Positions 53,671 to 61,258 of a stretch of 64,000 bases of DNA are shown here, one piece after another. The stretch lies in assembly GCA_900318255.1 (NCBI GenBank), contig ONJX01000004.1:62001-126000 (forward strand), written 5' to 3'. Position numbers and translations under genes: made by a program. The notes beneath the pieces are model-generated. The model was not told where the DNA came from and did not search any database. It saw nothing but the letters and a program-made list of their open reading frames with translations. Each line of letters opens with the position of its first letter. The first letter of the stretch is position 1. This stretch comes from an uncultured Prevotellaceae bacterium (GTDB taxonomy: Bacteria; Bacteroidota; Bacteroidia; Bacteroidales; Muribaculaceae).

Positions 53671-54066
53671 CTATTGATTGGTTATGGCAGTGGCTATTTT
53701 GTTGAGCAATTCTTGCATGCTGCGCTCTATGGTGGCATAGTCGCGCTCGTCGTTGGCAACCCAGTTGAAGCCTATCAGCACCGTGGTGCCTTGTGAGGCG
53801 ACTGGTTCTAGCAGGTTGCGGTTTAGGCGGTAAGCCTCGCGGGTGCGGCGACGCAGCAGCACGCGACGCACGGCATGACGAATGCGCTTCTTGGGGATGG
53901 AGATAAGGAAGCGTGCTGCCACCGCATGACCCGTGTCACTGGCTGGCACGGCAAGATACACCGCGCGCAATGGGTAGGCGATAATCGACTTGCCCTTAGC
54001 ATAAAGGTGCTCAGTCTCTATCTTGCTGCACAGCTTCTCGCTCTTGTATAGTTTGAAATTGGCCAT
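53671..54066 (-). CDS. rnpA: Ribonuclease P protein component
   Basis: 131 residues. The RNA-binding signature is visible in 'FLISIPKKRIRHAVRRVLLR' followed by 'RRTREAYRLNR'. Begins 'MANFKLYKSEKLCSKIETEH'. Binds the RNase P RNA (gene at 38331). The order rnpA, yidD is the standard bacterial arrangement. Confidence 0.95.
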   Translation of the reverse strand: MANFKLYKSEKLCSKIETEHLYAKGKSIIAYPLRAVYLAVPASDTGHAVAARFLISIPKKRIRHAVRRVLLRRRTREAYRLNRNLLEPVASQGTTVLIGFNWVANDERDYATIERSMQELLNKIATAITNQ

Positions 54067-54200
54067 TTTTGTGGTAGTCCTTTCGCTTTTCAGGCTGCGA
54101 AGTTACAAAAAAACATCGCTCCACCCCTCAAAACCATTGAAAAAAGTGAGTTTTGACTGAAAAACCACTAAAATGCCACTATTCAGCTAACTCCTTTATG

Positions 54201-54372
54201 GGATGCTCTATAAATTGCTTGAGTCATATTTGGTTGGATTGTTGAGTAGATTTCGACTCAAATCTGAAAACATAGTAGCGGGCTACAGGTTAAAGAGTTG
54301 AGGTGAAAGATGCCAACAAGCAATCAAAGATGACCACAAAAGAAAAACATATCTGGAATTTATAGAGCATTC
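54201..54372. mobile_element. MITE-like element, family B, copy 2
   Basis: 172 bases ending in GGATGCTCTATAAATT and AATTTATAGAGCATTC (15 of 16 complementary). The right end overlaps the last codons of the helicase gene. Interior blocks GTAGCGGGCTAC and AAAGATGCCAACA match copy 1. The remaining bases 54067-54200 contain a weak -7 match (TAACTTCG, minus strand, 54105-54098) for rnpA and nothing else. Confidence 0.75.
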
Positions 54373-56183
54373 TTTATATACTCAAAGAGCTTGCGGTAGA
54401 AAGGATGGCGGGTTAGGGTGGTGCTGTCGCCCATGATGAAGAGCTTCATGCGGGCACGGGTGATGGCCACGTTCATGCGGCGCAGGTCGCGCAGGAAGCC
54501 TATCTCGCCCTTCTCGTTCTGCCGCACCATGCTGATGACGATGATGTCGCGCTCTTGACCCTGAAACCCATCAACGGTGTTGACAGTGATGAGGTGCTTA
54601 AGGGGCTTGAAATAGGCACTCTTGCGAAGCATGCGACGCAGCAGCTGCACCTGTGCTCGATAGGGCGAGATGATGCCCACGTCAAGGCGTTCGTCGAGCA
54701 CTCGTTGTCGCCCCAGTCGCTCAAAATATTGCTGCAAGGTGTCGATGGTAAGTTGTGCCTCGGCGCGGTTGATGCGCCCGTAGGTCTCTCCCACGAGCTC
54801 CTCATGTGCCTCAATATCGAGTGTGGCAGTGTCAATCCATGTCATGGGCGTGTCAAGGTCGAGGATGCTGCGGTATTTCACCTCGGGGGCACTCTCTACC
54901 TCTCCGCCATAGAACCAGTTGCTCGAGAAACGCATTATCTCGTCGTTCATGCGATATTGCACCCGCAGCAGCGTCACCACCTGTGGGTTGCTGTGTACGA
55001 TGCGCTCCATGAGGGTGCGAGCGAGCCCCCCTTTTATTGCCTCAAGGCTCTTGACGGTGGGTGGCAGCTGGCAGTGGTCGCCAGCAAAAATCACGCGATT
55101 AGCTTTGCGAATGGCAATCCAGCACGCTGCCTCGAGAGCCTGTGCTGCCTCGTCAATGAAGAGGGTAGCAAATTTCATCCCCTCGAGCACACGGCTTGCG
55201 CTGCCGGCAAGTGTGCAGGAAATGACGCGCGCGCTGTTAAAGAGCTCGTTGTTGATGCGCAGCTCCAGCTCGGTCTCGCGGCTGCGCAGCCTGTCTAGTT
55301 TCTGGTGGTAGCTGTCGCTGCCTCGCCGCTTGGCGCTGCGCAGCTCGCGGATGGCTTTGCGCATCGCCCACAGCTGCGGGTAGTCAGGGTGCGCCTCAAA
55401 GCGTCGCTCATAGGTGAAGCCCAGCATCTTGTCGTTAACCTTAGTGGGGTTGCCAATGCGCAGCACTTCCACGCCTCGGTCAACGAGCCTCTCGCTTATC
55501 CAGTCAACCGCCATGTTGCTCTGGGCGCACACCAGCACTTGGTTCTCGCGCCGCAGCGTCTCGTAAATCGCCTCAACGAGCGTGGTGGTCTTGCCAGTGC
55601 CTGGCGGGCCATGCACGATGGCCACATCCTTGGCAAGCAACACCTCGTTGACGGCATGCTCTTGGGTAGAGTTTAGCCATGGGAATCGCAAGGGTGCAAA
55701 AGTGAATTTCTCGGTCGTGCTGTGGTTGTAGAACAGGTCGCGAAGCAGTGCGAGGCGGTTGCCCTTAGCTTTAATCACGCGGTCGAGAGCTTGCAGCATG
55801 AGCTGGTAGGTGTGCTCGTCGAACGAGAGCTGCACTCCCACCCGCTCGCGTCCTTGCAGCTCGGCCACGGCATTGCCATCGGGCACCACAATCACCATGC
55901 GGTCTTCTTGGGCATAGCTTACTGTGGCGGCAAACTTGAAATAGCTGATGCTGTCGCTGGCATCAACATGAAAAAACATCACCTGGCGGCCATACTCAAA
56001 GTTGTGCTCGATGTCGGTGTCGGTGGTGCGGCTCACCTCCACCACAAGCTGGTTGAGCGAGTTGTAGTAGCTTCGCCCCACGTTGATGGGCCACCAGCAG
56101 TCGCCACGCTTCACTTTGCGACCCAGACCCATGGTCTCGGTCTGCCGCTGAAACTCGCCACGCTCAGCATCACGCTCTGCCAC
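54360..56183 (-). CDS. Superfamily 1 DNA/RNA helicase (UPF1/IGHMBP2-like)
   Basis: 607 residues. Walker A 'IVHGPPGTGKTTTLVEAIYE' near residue 190, Walker B 'ATLFIDEAAQALEAACWIAI', 'FAGDHCQLPPTVKS', 'LRVQYRMNDEIMRFSSNWFY', 'TVDGFQGQERDIIVISMVRQ' and 'RRMNVAITRARMKLFIMGDS'. N-terminal part 'INVGRSYYNSLNQLVVEVSR' is usual for Bacteroidales members. No ATG exists at the 5' end: GTG at 56183 is assumed, although the frame is open and family-like for about 20 codons more ('ILELQKQRALLVAERDAERG'). The stop codon lies in the MITE terminus. Confidence 0.87.
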   Translation of the reverse strand: MAERDAERGEFQRQTETMGLGRKVKRGDCWWPINVGRSYYNSLNQLVVEVSRTTDTDIEHNFEYGRQVMFFHVDASDSISYFKFAATVSYAQEDRMVIVVPDGNAVAELQGRERVGVQLSFDEHTYQLMLQALDRVIKAKGNRLALLRDLFYNHSTTEKFTFAPLRFPWLNSTQEHAVNEVLLAKDVAIVHGPPGTGKTTTLVEAIYETLRRENQVLVCAQSNMAVDWISERLVDRGVEVLRIGNPTKVNDKMLGFTYERRFEAHPDYPQLWAMRKAIRELRSAKRRGSDSYHQKLDRLRSRETELELRINNELFNSARVISCTLAGSASRVLEGMKFATLFIDEAAQALEAACWIAIRKANRVIFAGDHCQLPPTVKSLEAIKGGLARTLMERIVHSNPQVVTLLRVQYRMNDEIMRFSSNWFYGGEVESAPEVKYRSILDLDTPMTWIDTATLDIEAHEELVGETYGRINRAEAQLTIDTLQQYFERLGRQRVLDERLDVGIISPYRAQVQLLRRMLRKSAYFKPLKHLITVNTVDGFQGQERDIIVISMVRQNEKGEIGFLRDLRRMNVAITRARMKLFIMGDSTTLTRHPFYRKLFEYIKNAL

Positions 56184-56305
56184 AAGCAGCGCTCGCTGTT
56201 TTTGTAGTTCTAATATTGGTTGCTCGGTTTTCGTCTTTTTGTTTCTGGTTTAAAAGTGAGGTGGCTTCTCTAGCAGGTTCTTAGGTCTTTAGAAGAGTGT
56301 GATAA

Positions 56306-56932
56306 CTACTGTTTGTGCTTGTCACAGCCGCAGTCTTTGCCACAGCAGTCTCCATCGTCGTGGTGATGGCCTTCGCAGCCGCCGTCTTTGTCGCAGCCGC
56401 CGTCGCCACAGCCTCCGCAGTCACCGCCTCCGCAACCGCCGCAGTGGCGTGGAGGGTTCTTCTCTTCTTCGGTGGCCTCACGCACGTTGATGATTTTACC
56501 AGTATATTTCACTGTCTCGCCAGCTAGCTGATGGTTGAAATCTACCGTCACAGTGTCGTCGGCAATCTCCTTGACAATACCCTCGATGCGCATGCCGTCG
56601 GCAGTCATAAGCGGCACAAAAGCCCCTTCATATACTCGCTCGCTGTCAAACTCGCCATCGATGACGAAAATCTGCTTGTCAATTTTCTGCACCATGTTTG
56701 GGTCGCGCTCTCCGAAGGCCTCGATAGGCGAGAGGATGAAGTCAAATTCATCGCCCGCTTTCAGCCCCTGCAGGTGGTTAGTAAACGCCTCGAGCATACC
56801 AGGTTCATGACCAAAGACAAAATGGTCGGGTTTACCCTCTTTAAACTCATAAATCATGGTGTCGCCGTCTTTCTCCACGAGGAAGATTTTGTAAGCTAGC
56901 TCGACGAACTTTCCGTTACTGATGGTTTCCAT
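56306..56932 (-). CDS. slyD: FKBP-type peptidyl-prolyl isomerase SlyD with metal-binding tail
   Basis: 208 residues. FKBP core with inserted IF domain ('YKIFLVEKDGDTMIYEFKEG', 'VFGHEPGMLEAFTNHLQGLK', 'VIDGEFDSERVYEGAFVPLM', 'VTVDFNHQLAGETVKYTGKI'), followed from about residue 162 by a tail very rich in Cys, His, Gly and Asp ('HCGGCGGGDCGGCGDGGCDK'). SlyD proteins are folding helpers that deliver nickel and other metals. Promoter in the dispersed repeat 49 bases upstream. Confidence 0.93.
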   Translation of the reverse strand: METISNGKFVELAYKIFLVEKDGDTMIYEFKEGKPDHFVFGHEPGMLEAFTNHLQGLKAGDEFDFILSPIEAFGERDPNMVQKIDKQIFVIDGEFDSERVYEGAFVPLMTADGMRIEGIVKEIADDTVTVDFNHQLAGETVKYTGKIINVREATEEEKNPPRHCGGCGGGDCGGCGDGGCDKDGGCEGHHHDDGDCCGKDCGCDKHKQ

Positions 56933-56980
56933 TATTATAATTTATAGTGTTGATAAAAAGTGTTGTAGTCATTTAACTTG

Positions 56981-57132
56981 CAAAATTAGTGCAAACCGAG
57001 AGAAATACAAAATCAAAGACGAAGTTTTTGATTTTTATTTCCGAGGTGCCGCCTAATTTATCTACAATTAGTGCAAACCGAGAGCAGAACAAAATAAAAA
57101 CCGAAGTTTTTGTATTTTTTATGCCGCCTGAT
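56981..57132 (-). repeat. Two tandem 82-base repeats, with promoter for slyD
   Basis: Units at 56984 and 57066 (spacing 82). Minus strand TTTG (57011-57008), 19 bases, TAATTTTG (56988-56981) plus C, 49 bases before the slyD start. The second unit is shortened at its far end ('atgccgcctgatttt'). Confidence 0.85.
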
Positions 57133-57177
57133 TTTCTTTTTCTCCAAGCAAAACAAGGGCAAAGGTGTTTAGAAATG

Positions 57178-57207
57178 AAAAAACCGCGGCGATAGGTTGC
57201 CACGGTT
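57178..57207 (-). terminator. Terminator after rpmE
   Basis: AACCGCGGC (57182-57190) pairs with GCCACGGTT (57199-57207) with one G-U pair; the minus strand continues with a TTTTT run. Confidence 0.75.
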
Positions 57208-57239
57208 CATTAGTACTAACTAACCTTGTGTTGAAGAGG

Positions 57240-57494
57240 TTATTTCTTCTTGCGGTTGCCATAGCGGCTCAAGAACTTATCAACACGACCAGCGGTATCG
57301 ACGAGCTTCTGCTTGCCGGTGAAGAATGGGTGTGATGAGCTGGTAATCTCAAGCTTTACCAGGGGATAAGTCTTGCCATCAATCTCGATAGTCTCCTTAG
57401 TGTTCACTGTGGAGCGAGTGATGAAAACCTCTTCGTTAGACATGTCCTTGAAAGCAACTTCGCGATAGTTGTCAGGATGAATACCTTGTTTCAT
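57240..57494 (-). CDS. rpmE: 50S ribosomal protein L31 type B
   Basis: 84 residues: '[20 protein letters not shown]', 'ITRSTV', '[20 protein letters not shown]', '[16 protein letters not shown]'. Lacks the CxxC zinc ligands, so it is the zinc-independent (type B, rpmE2) form. Strong own promoter and terminator. Confidence 0.97.
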   Translation of the reverse strand: MKQGIHPDNYREVAFKDMSNEEVFITRSTVNTKETIEIDGKTYPLVKLEITSSSHPFFTGKQKLVDTAGRVDKFLSRYGNRKKK

Positions 57495-57564
57495 TTTAAA
57501 TATATATTTAATGAGTTATACAATAATGGGGCGCTGGTAAGACGCCTTAAATTGTAATGGCGCG

Positions 57565-57595
57565 CAAAGGTACGAACTTTTTTTTGAACCACAAA
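57565..57595 (-). promoter_or_regulatory. Promoter of rpmE
   Basis: Minus strand TTTG (57595-57592), 19 bases, TACCTTTG (57572-57565) plus C. The leader contains an imperfect hairpin (GGCG...CGCC, about 57531-57546), which could bind L31 or another r-protein; that is conjecture. Confidence 0.75.
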
Positions 57596-57684
57596 ACTTA
57601 TTTCACAAAAGTAAAGAAAAAAAATGAAGATAACGGCGAATTTTGCTAAAGAGACAATGTCTTTAACTGAATACACTTAAAAGA

Positions 57685-58172
57685 ACGGCGAATTATACGA
57701 ATTAAGCTAAGAAACTGAATCTCAACGACGCACCAAAATAAAACGGCGAATTATACGAATTAAGCTAAGAAGCTGAATCTCAACGACGCACCAAAATAAA
57801 ACGGCGAATTTTGTGAATTAAGCTAAGAAACTGAATCTCAATGACGCGCCAAAATAAAACGGCGAATTTTGCGAATTAAGCTAAGAAACTGAATCTCAAC
57901 GACGCACCAAAATAAAACGGCGAATTTTGCGAATTAAACTAAGAAACTGAATCTCAACGACGCGCCAAAATAAAACGGCGAATTTTGCGAATTAAGCTAA
58001 GAAACTGAATCTCAACGACGTGCCAAAATAAAACGGCGAATTTTGCGAATTAAGCTAAGAAACTGAATCTCAACGACGCGCCAAAATAAAACGGCGAATT
58101 ATACGAATTAAACTGAGAAACTGAATCTCAACGACGCGCCAAAATAAAACGGCGAATTTTGCGAATTAAACT
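57685..58172 (+). repeat. 58-base tandem array, eight full units and a part
   Basis: ACGGCGAATT begins at 57685, 57743, 57801, 57859, 57917, 57975, 58033, 58091 and 58149, exactly every 58 bases. Units differ at few positions, mainly TTTTGCGAATT versus TATACGAATT and GCACC versus GCGCC. The last unit is cut after 24 bases. No coding frame is supported. Confidence 0.95.
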
Positions 58173-58189
58173 AATTTTTTGCTTCTTCG

Positions 58190-58465
58190 CTTCGCCGTCA
58201 ATCTTTGCGGTGGTCGTCTTAGTTGTTAGCCTAATTCGCCTAATTCGCCGTCAATCTTTGCCGCAGCGACGAGACACTGTTTTTAGCATAATTCGCCTAA
58301 TTCGCCGTTCATCTTTGCAGTGGGCGTCTTAGTTATTCGCCTAATTCGCAAAATTCGCCGTTCATTATTGCCTCAGCGTCGTGTCCCATTTTCTTAGCTT
58401 AATTCGCCGTCAATCTTTGCAGTGGTCGTCTTAGTTATTCGCCTAATTCCCAAAATTCGCCGTTC
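58190..58465 (-). repeat. Six degenerate inverted units facing the 58-base array
   Basis: AATTCGCCGT-type ends (the reverse complement of the array's unit start) occur at about 58194, 58247, 58304, 58357, 58406 and 58459. Two unit types alternate: one with TTTGCAGTGGTCGTCTTAG, the other with GCGTCGTG and TTTTCTTAGCTTAATTCG. With the left array they form a large mirrored structure filling the 1-kb gap before the 58568 gene. Confidence 0.8.
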
Positions 58466-58549
58466 TTTTTGGGGGCAGCCCGTAACTAATAATTGGCAGA
58501 TGATGAACTTTTTTTAGCACATTATTTATCAGTTTTGGAATTTTCTATC

Positions 58550-58557
58550 TATTTTTG
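58550..58557 (+). promoter_or_regulatory. -7 box directly before the DUF4450-like gene
   Basis: TATTTTTG followed by C, ending 10 bases before the ATG at 58568, so the leader would be only a few bases. TTTG occurs at 58534, closer than usual. Confidence 0.4.
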
Positions 58558-58567
58558 CAGTTGAAAA

Positions 58568-61222
58568 ATGTGCATAGCAAGGAAAATAGGTAGTCGCTTA
58601 CTGTTGTTGTCCGCTTTATTACTGACAATGACGCTTGTGGCGTGCCATCACGACACTATTCCCAAGGATGTGATTACCCAGAACGAACGGTTCACGGTGG
58701 GTCCCGACAGGGTGGTTGACGGTAAGTGGGTAGCCCATGCCAGGAGTGGCACGCACCTGGTGACCAACTATGAGCCGCCACTCCACGACTCGGTGCCGGC
58801 GGTGATTAAAGTGCGCCTTGCCATCAACGGTCACGACAACGAGCTGCGCCCTGGCGAGTATCACTATATCGACCTCACGGGCGATGCCGAGAACGCCGTT
58901 GTCAAAGCCTGCGTGGCCGATGAAAAGCGCTCTTCTTCACAAAAAATAGTGCACCCCAAGCAGCTGAGGTTGAGAATAGACTTGAGCCCTATTAAGGACG
59001 CCCTGAGCGAGAAAGGCTTTTTTGTCACCCCAACCCACGACACCATTTATGCCGACGATTATCAGGGAGTGTGGCTCACCGCCGATGTTGCTCCGCTCAA
59101 CGTTGAGGCATCGCAATGCCATCTTCACCAGGAGCTTCTCGTGGATGCCATGCCCGCTAGCGACGGCTTTCATCACGCTGCGATAGACTTGTCACTAGAG
59201 TCGCGCCACATCAACAAGCAGTGGAAGATAAATGCTCCCGATAAAAATTACCCGGTGTATGAGTCAAGCCAGAAGCTCATTGACGTGATGCACAACATGT
59301 CGATAGCGGAGATTGCTAGCGGCGACAATCATGACAGCGACCACTTTATGGTAGCGCAAGAGTGCTATGCCATAGCCCTGTCGCTAGCCTATCTTGAGCC
59401 ACAGCGGTCGATGCAGACTCTCAAGTCGATGGTAAAGGACAGTGTCATCATCACTGGCGATGGTGCCGAGAGTTACAGATCCCTTGTCAACAAGATGATT
59501 TGGGCAACAGCAGCATGGAAAGTCTATTGCGTCACTGCCGACAAGCAATGGCTCAAATATTGCTATAGTATTATCTTAAAGAACATTGAGATAATAGAGA
59601 ATTCTGGACTTTTCAACAGGGATACGGGCCTTTATCGCGGGGCTTGCCCTTATCGTGTGAGCGGCATTAACCAGTATTACCCGTCGTGGGCTGGCGTGAC
59701 CGACGTCTTTGAGACAGAACCCCTGCTTGCCAATGCCATCATGGAGCATGCCTATCGCGTGGTGGAGATGATGTGCGACGAGTTTGAGATGAACTACCAC
59801 AGTGCTCGTGCCGAGGCACTAAAAGACGCCATCAACCACCGCCTGTGGGACGAGCTTAAGGGGCAGTACTCACAATACCTCTATGGCGGCACGCTCAACA
59901 TGGCGTCGCCCTGCTCCGACAACATGGGGCAGGCACTGTGCGTGCTCTGGGACATTGCCGACGACAACCGCGGCGAGACGCTCGTCAATGAGATGCCTCT
60001 CTCATATTATGGCATTCCGCTCACTTACCCCATCAGCATGAGCGTGAAACCAGAGTTCAACAATGCCGTCATTCCCATGGTTCAAGCATTGTGGAACCTT
60101 GCTGCCGCACGCAACGGCAACGTGGCCATGCTGCGGCGCGGCATAGGGGCACAAGTCAGGCCTCAAGCTCTGCTTGCCAGCTGCGATGTGAGCACCAGTG
60201 CCACAGCTGGTGAGCCTATAGGCCTCTCATATTCTCGTGGCAACGCCGCCGGCAACCTGTCGATGATTTATAATGTGATTGCCGGCATGAATTTCTTGCC
60301 TAACGGCATAGAGTTCACCCCTAAAGTGCCCGTGTGCTTTGATGGCAAGAAGGCCATTACTTCCTTTAAATATCGCCATGCTGTGCTCGACATCACTATT
60401 GATGGCACTGGCAACGAGCTGAGCAAAATCTCGCTCGACGGCAAGGTTCTTGCCGATAACTTCATCGATGGAAACATCAGCGGTCATCACACCATAGTGA
60501 TTACCATGAACGACATCTACACGGGGTCGGGGAAAAACACCGTCTCTGAGCAGCTGAGCTACATTCCCGAGACTCCGCTGTGGCAGTGGGACGGATACTA
60601 CGGCACCACCTATAATTATAACGGTAATGATGGATATAAAATTCTCATCAACGACGAGCCACGCTACTCGATGCGCGACTCGGTGCTGGGCACACGCGAC
60701 ACCGTGAGCTATCGCAGCCTCTCGCTGATGGCGGTCAACAAACATGGCTTCAGCTACATTTCCAAGCCGCACTTCATCACTACCACAGCCTCAACACTAG
60801 GCTTTGCTAAGTTCAATCACCACCTAAGCATTGATCGCTCATTCCCTCGTCACTACCATCATCACCCCATCGAGGTTAGCGACAGCTCTTCGTGGGTGTC
60901 GATACCTGTCACTACCACCGAGGCGGGCGACTATGTGGTGGATGTGCTATATAGCAATGGCAATGGCTATGCCGCACTGTGGGCGCCTTGCCAGATGCTG
61001 GAAGTCACCGCCAATGGCCATCTACAGGGGGTGGTTGTCGCACCGCCACTTGGTCAGGGGCAATGGCTGATGACGGCCTATAGCAGCCGTCTGCTAGTGC
61101 GCTTGCTCAAGGGCAGCAACACCTTGCAGCTGCGCTTGTATCGTCAGTCTCCCAAGGTGGGCTCTACAGAGTGCCTGCGCCTTCATCACCTTAGAATCAT
61201 AAAACGCACCCCCACACCATAA
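58568..61222 (+). CDS. Lipoprotein with six-hairpin glycosidase-like domain (DUF4450-like)
   Basis: 884 residues. Signal peptide with lipobox 'TMTLVAC' (Cys26). An N-terminal beta region (about 40-215) is followed by a helical part with Trp- and acid-rich helices typical of (alpha/alpha)6 glycoside-active enzymes ('MVAQECYAIALSLAYLEPQR', 'YYPSWAGVTDVFETEPLLAN', 'DAINHRLWDELKGQYSQYLY', 'SPCSDNMGQALCVLWDIADD'), then beta domains ('ITSFKYRHAVLDITIDGTGN'). I believe it is DUF4450-like but am not certain. Likely a surface or periplasmic carbohydrate-active protein. The HTCS gene follows by 37 bases and may regulate it. Confidence 0.6.
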   Translation: MCIARKIGSRLLLLSALLLTMTLVACHHDTIPKDVITQNERFTVGPDRVVDGKWVAHARSGTHLVTNYEPPLHDSVPAVIKVRLAINGHDNELRPGEYHYIDLTGDAENAVVKACVADEKRSSSQKIVHPKQLRLRIDLSPIKDALSEKGFFVTPTHDTIYADDYQGVWLTADVAPLNVEASQCHLHQELLVDAMPASDGFHHAAIDLSLESRHINKQWKINAPDKNYPVYESSQKLIDVMHNMSIAEIASGDNHDSDHFMVAQECYAIALSLAYLEPQRSMQTLKSMVKDSVIITGDGAESYRSLVNKMIWATAAWKVYCVTADKQWLKYCYSIILKNIEIIENSGLFNRDTGLYRGACPYRVSGINQYYPSWAGVTDVFETEPLLANAIMEHAYRVVEMMCDEFEMNYHSARAEALKDAINHRLWDELKGQYSQYLYGGTLNMASPCSDNMGQALCVLWDIADDNRGETLVNEMPLSYYGIPLTYPISMSVKPEFNNAVIPMVQALWNLAAARNGNVAMLRRGIGAQVRPQALLASCDVSTSATAGEPIGLSYSRGNAAGNLSMIYNVIAGMNFLPNGIEFTPKVPVCFDGKKAITSFKYRHAVLDITIDGTGNELSKISLDGKVLADNFIDGNISGHHTIVITMNDIYTGSGKNTVSEQLSYIPETPLWQWDGYYGTTYNYNGNDGYKILINDEPRYSMRDSVLGTRDTVSYRSLSLMAVNKHGFSYISKPHFITTTASTLGFAKFNHHLSIDRSFPRHYHHHPIEVSDSSSWVSIPVTTTEAGDYVVDVLYSNGNGYAALWAPCQMLEVTANGHLQGVVVAPPLGQGQWLMTAYSSRLLVRLLKGSNTLQLRLYRQSPKVGSTECLRLHHLRIIKRTPTP

Positions 61223-61258
61223 GTAAATATGGGCTAAAATTAAAAGAACAATCCACTC

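Noticed and set aside
57685..58172. 58-base array considered as a CRISPR array
   Set aside because: The whole unit repeats with only point changes, there are no unique spacers, and no cas genes are nearby.
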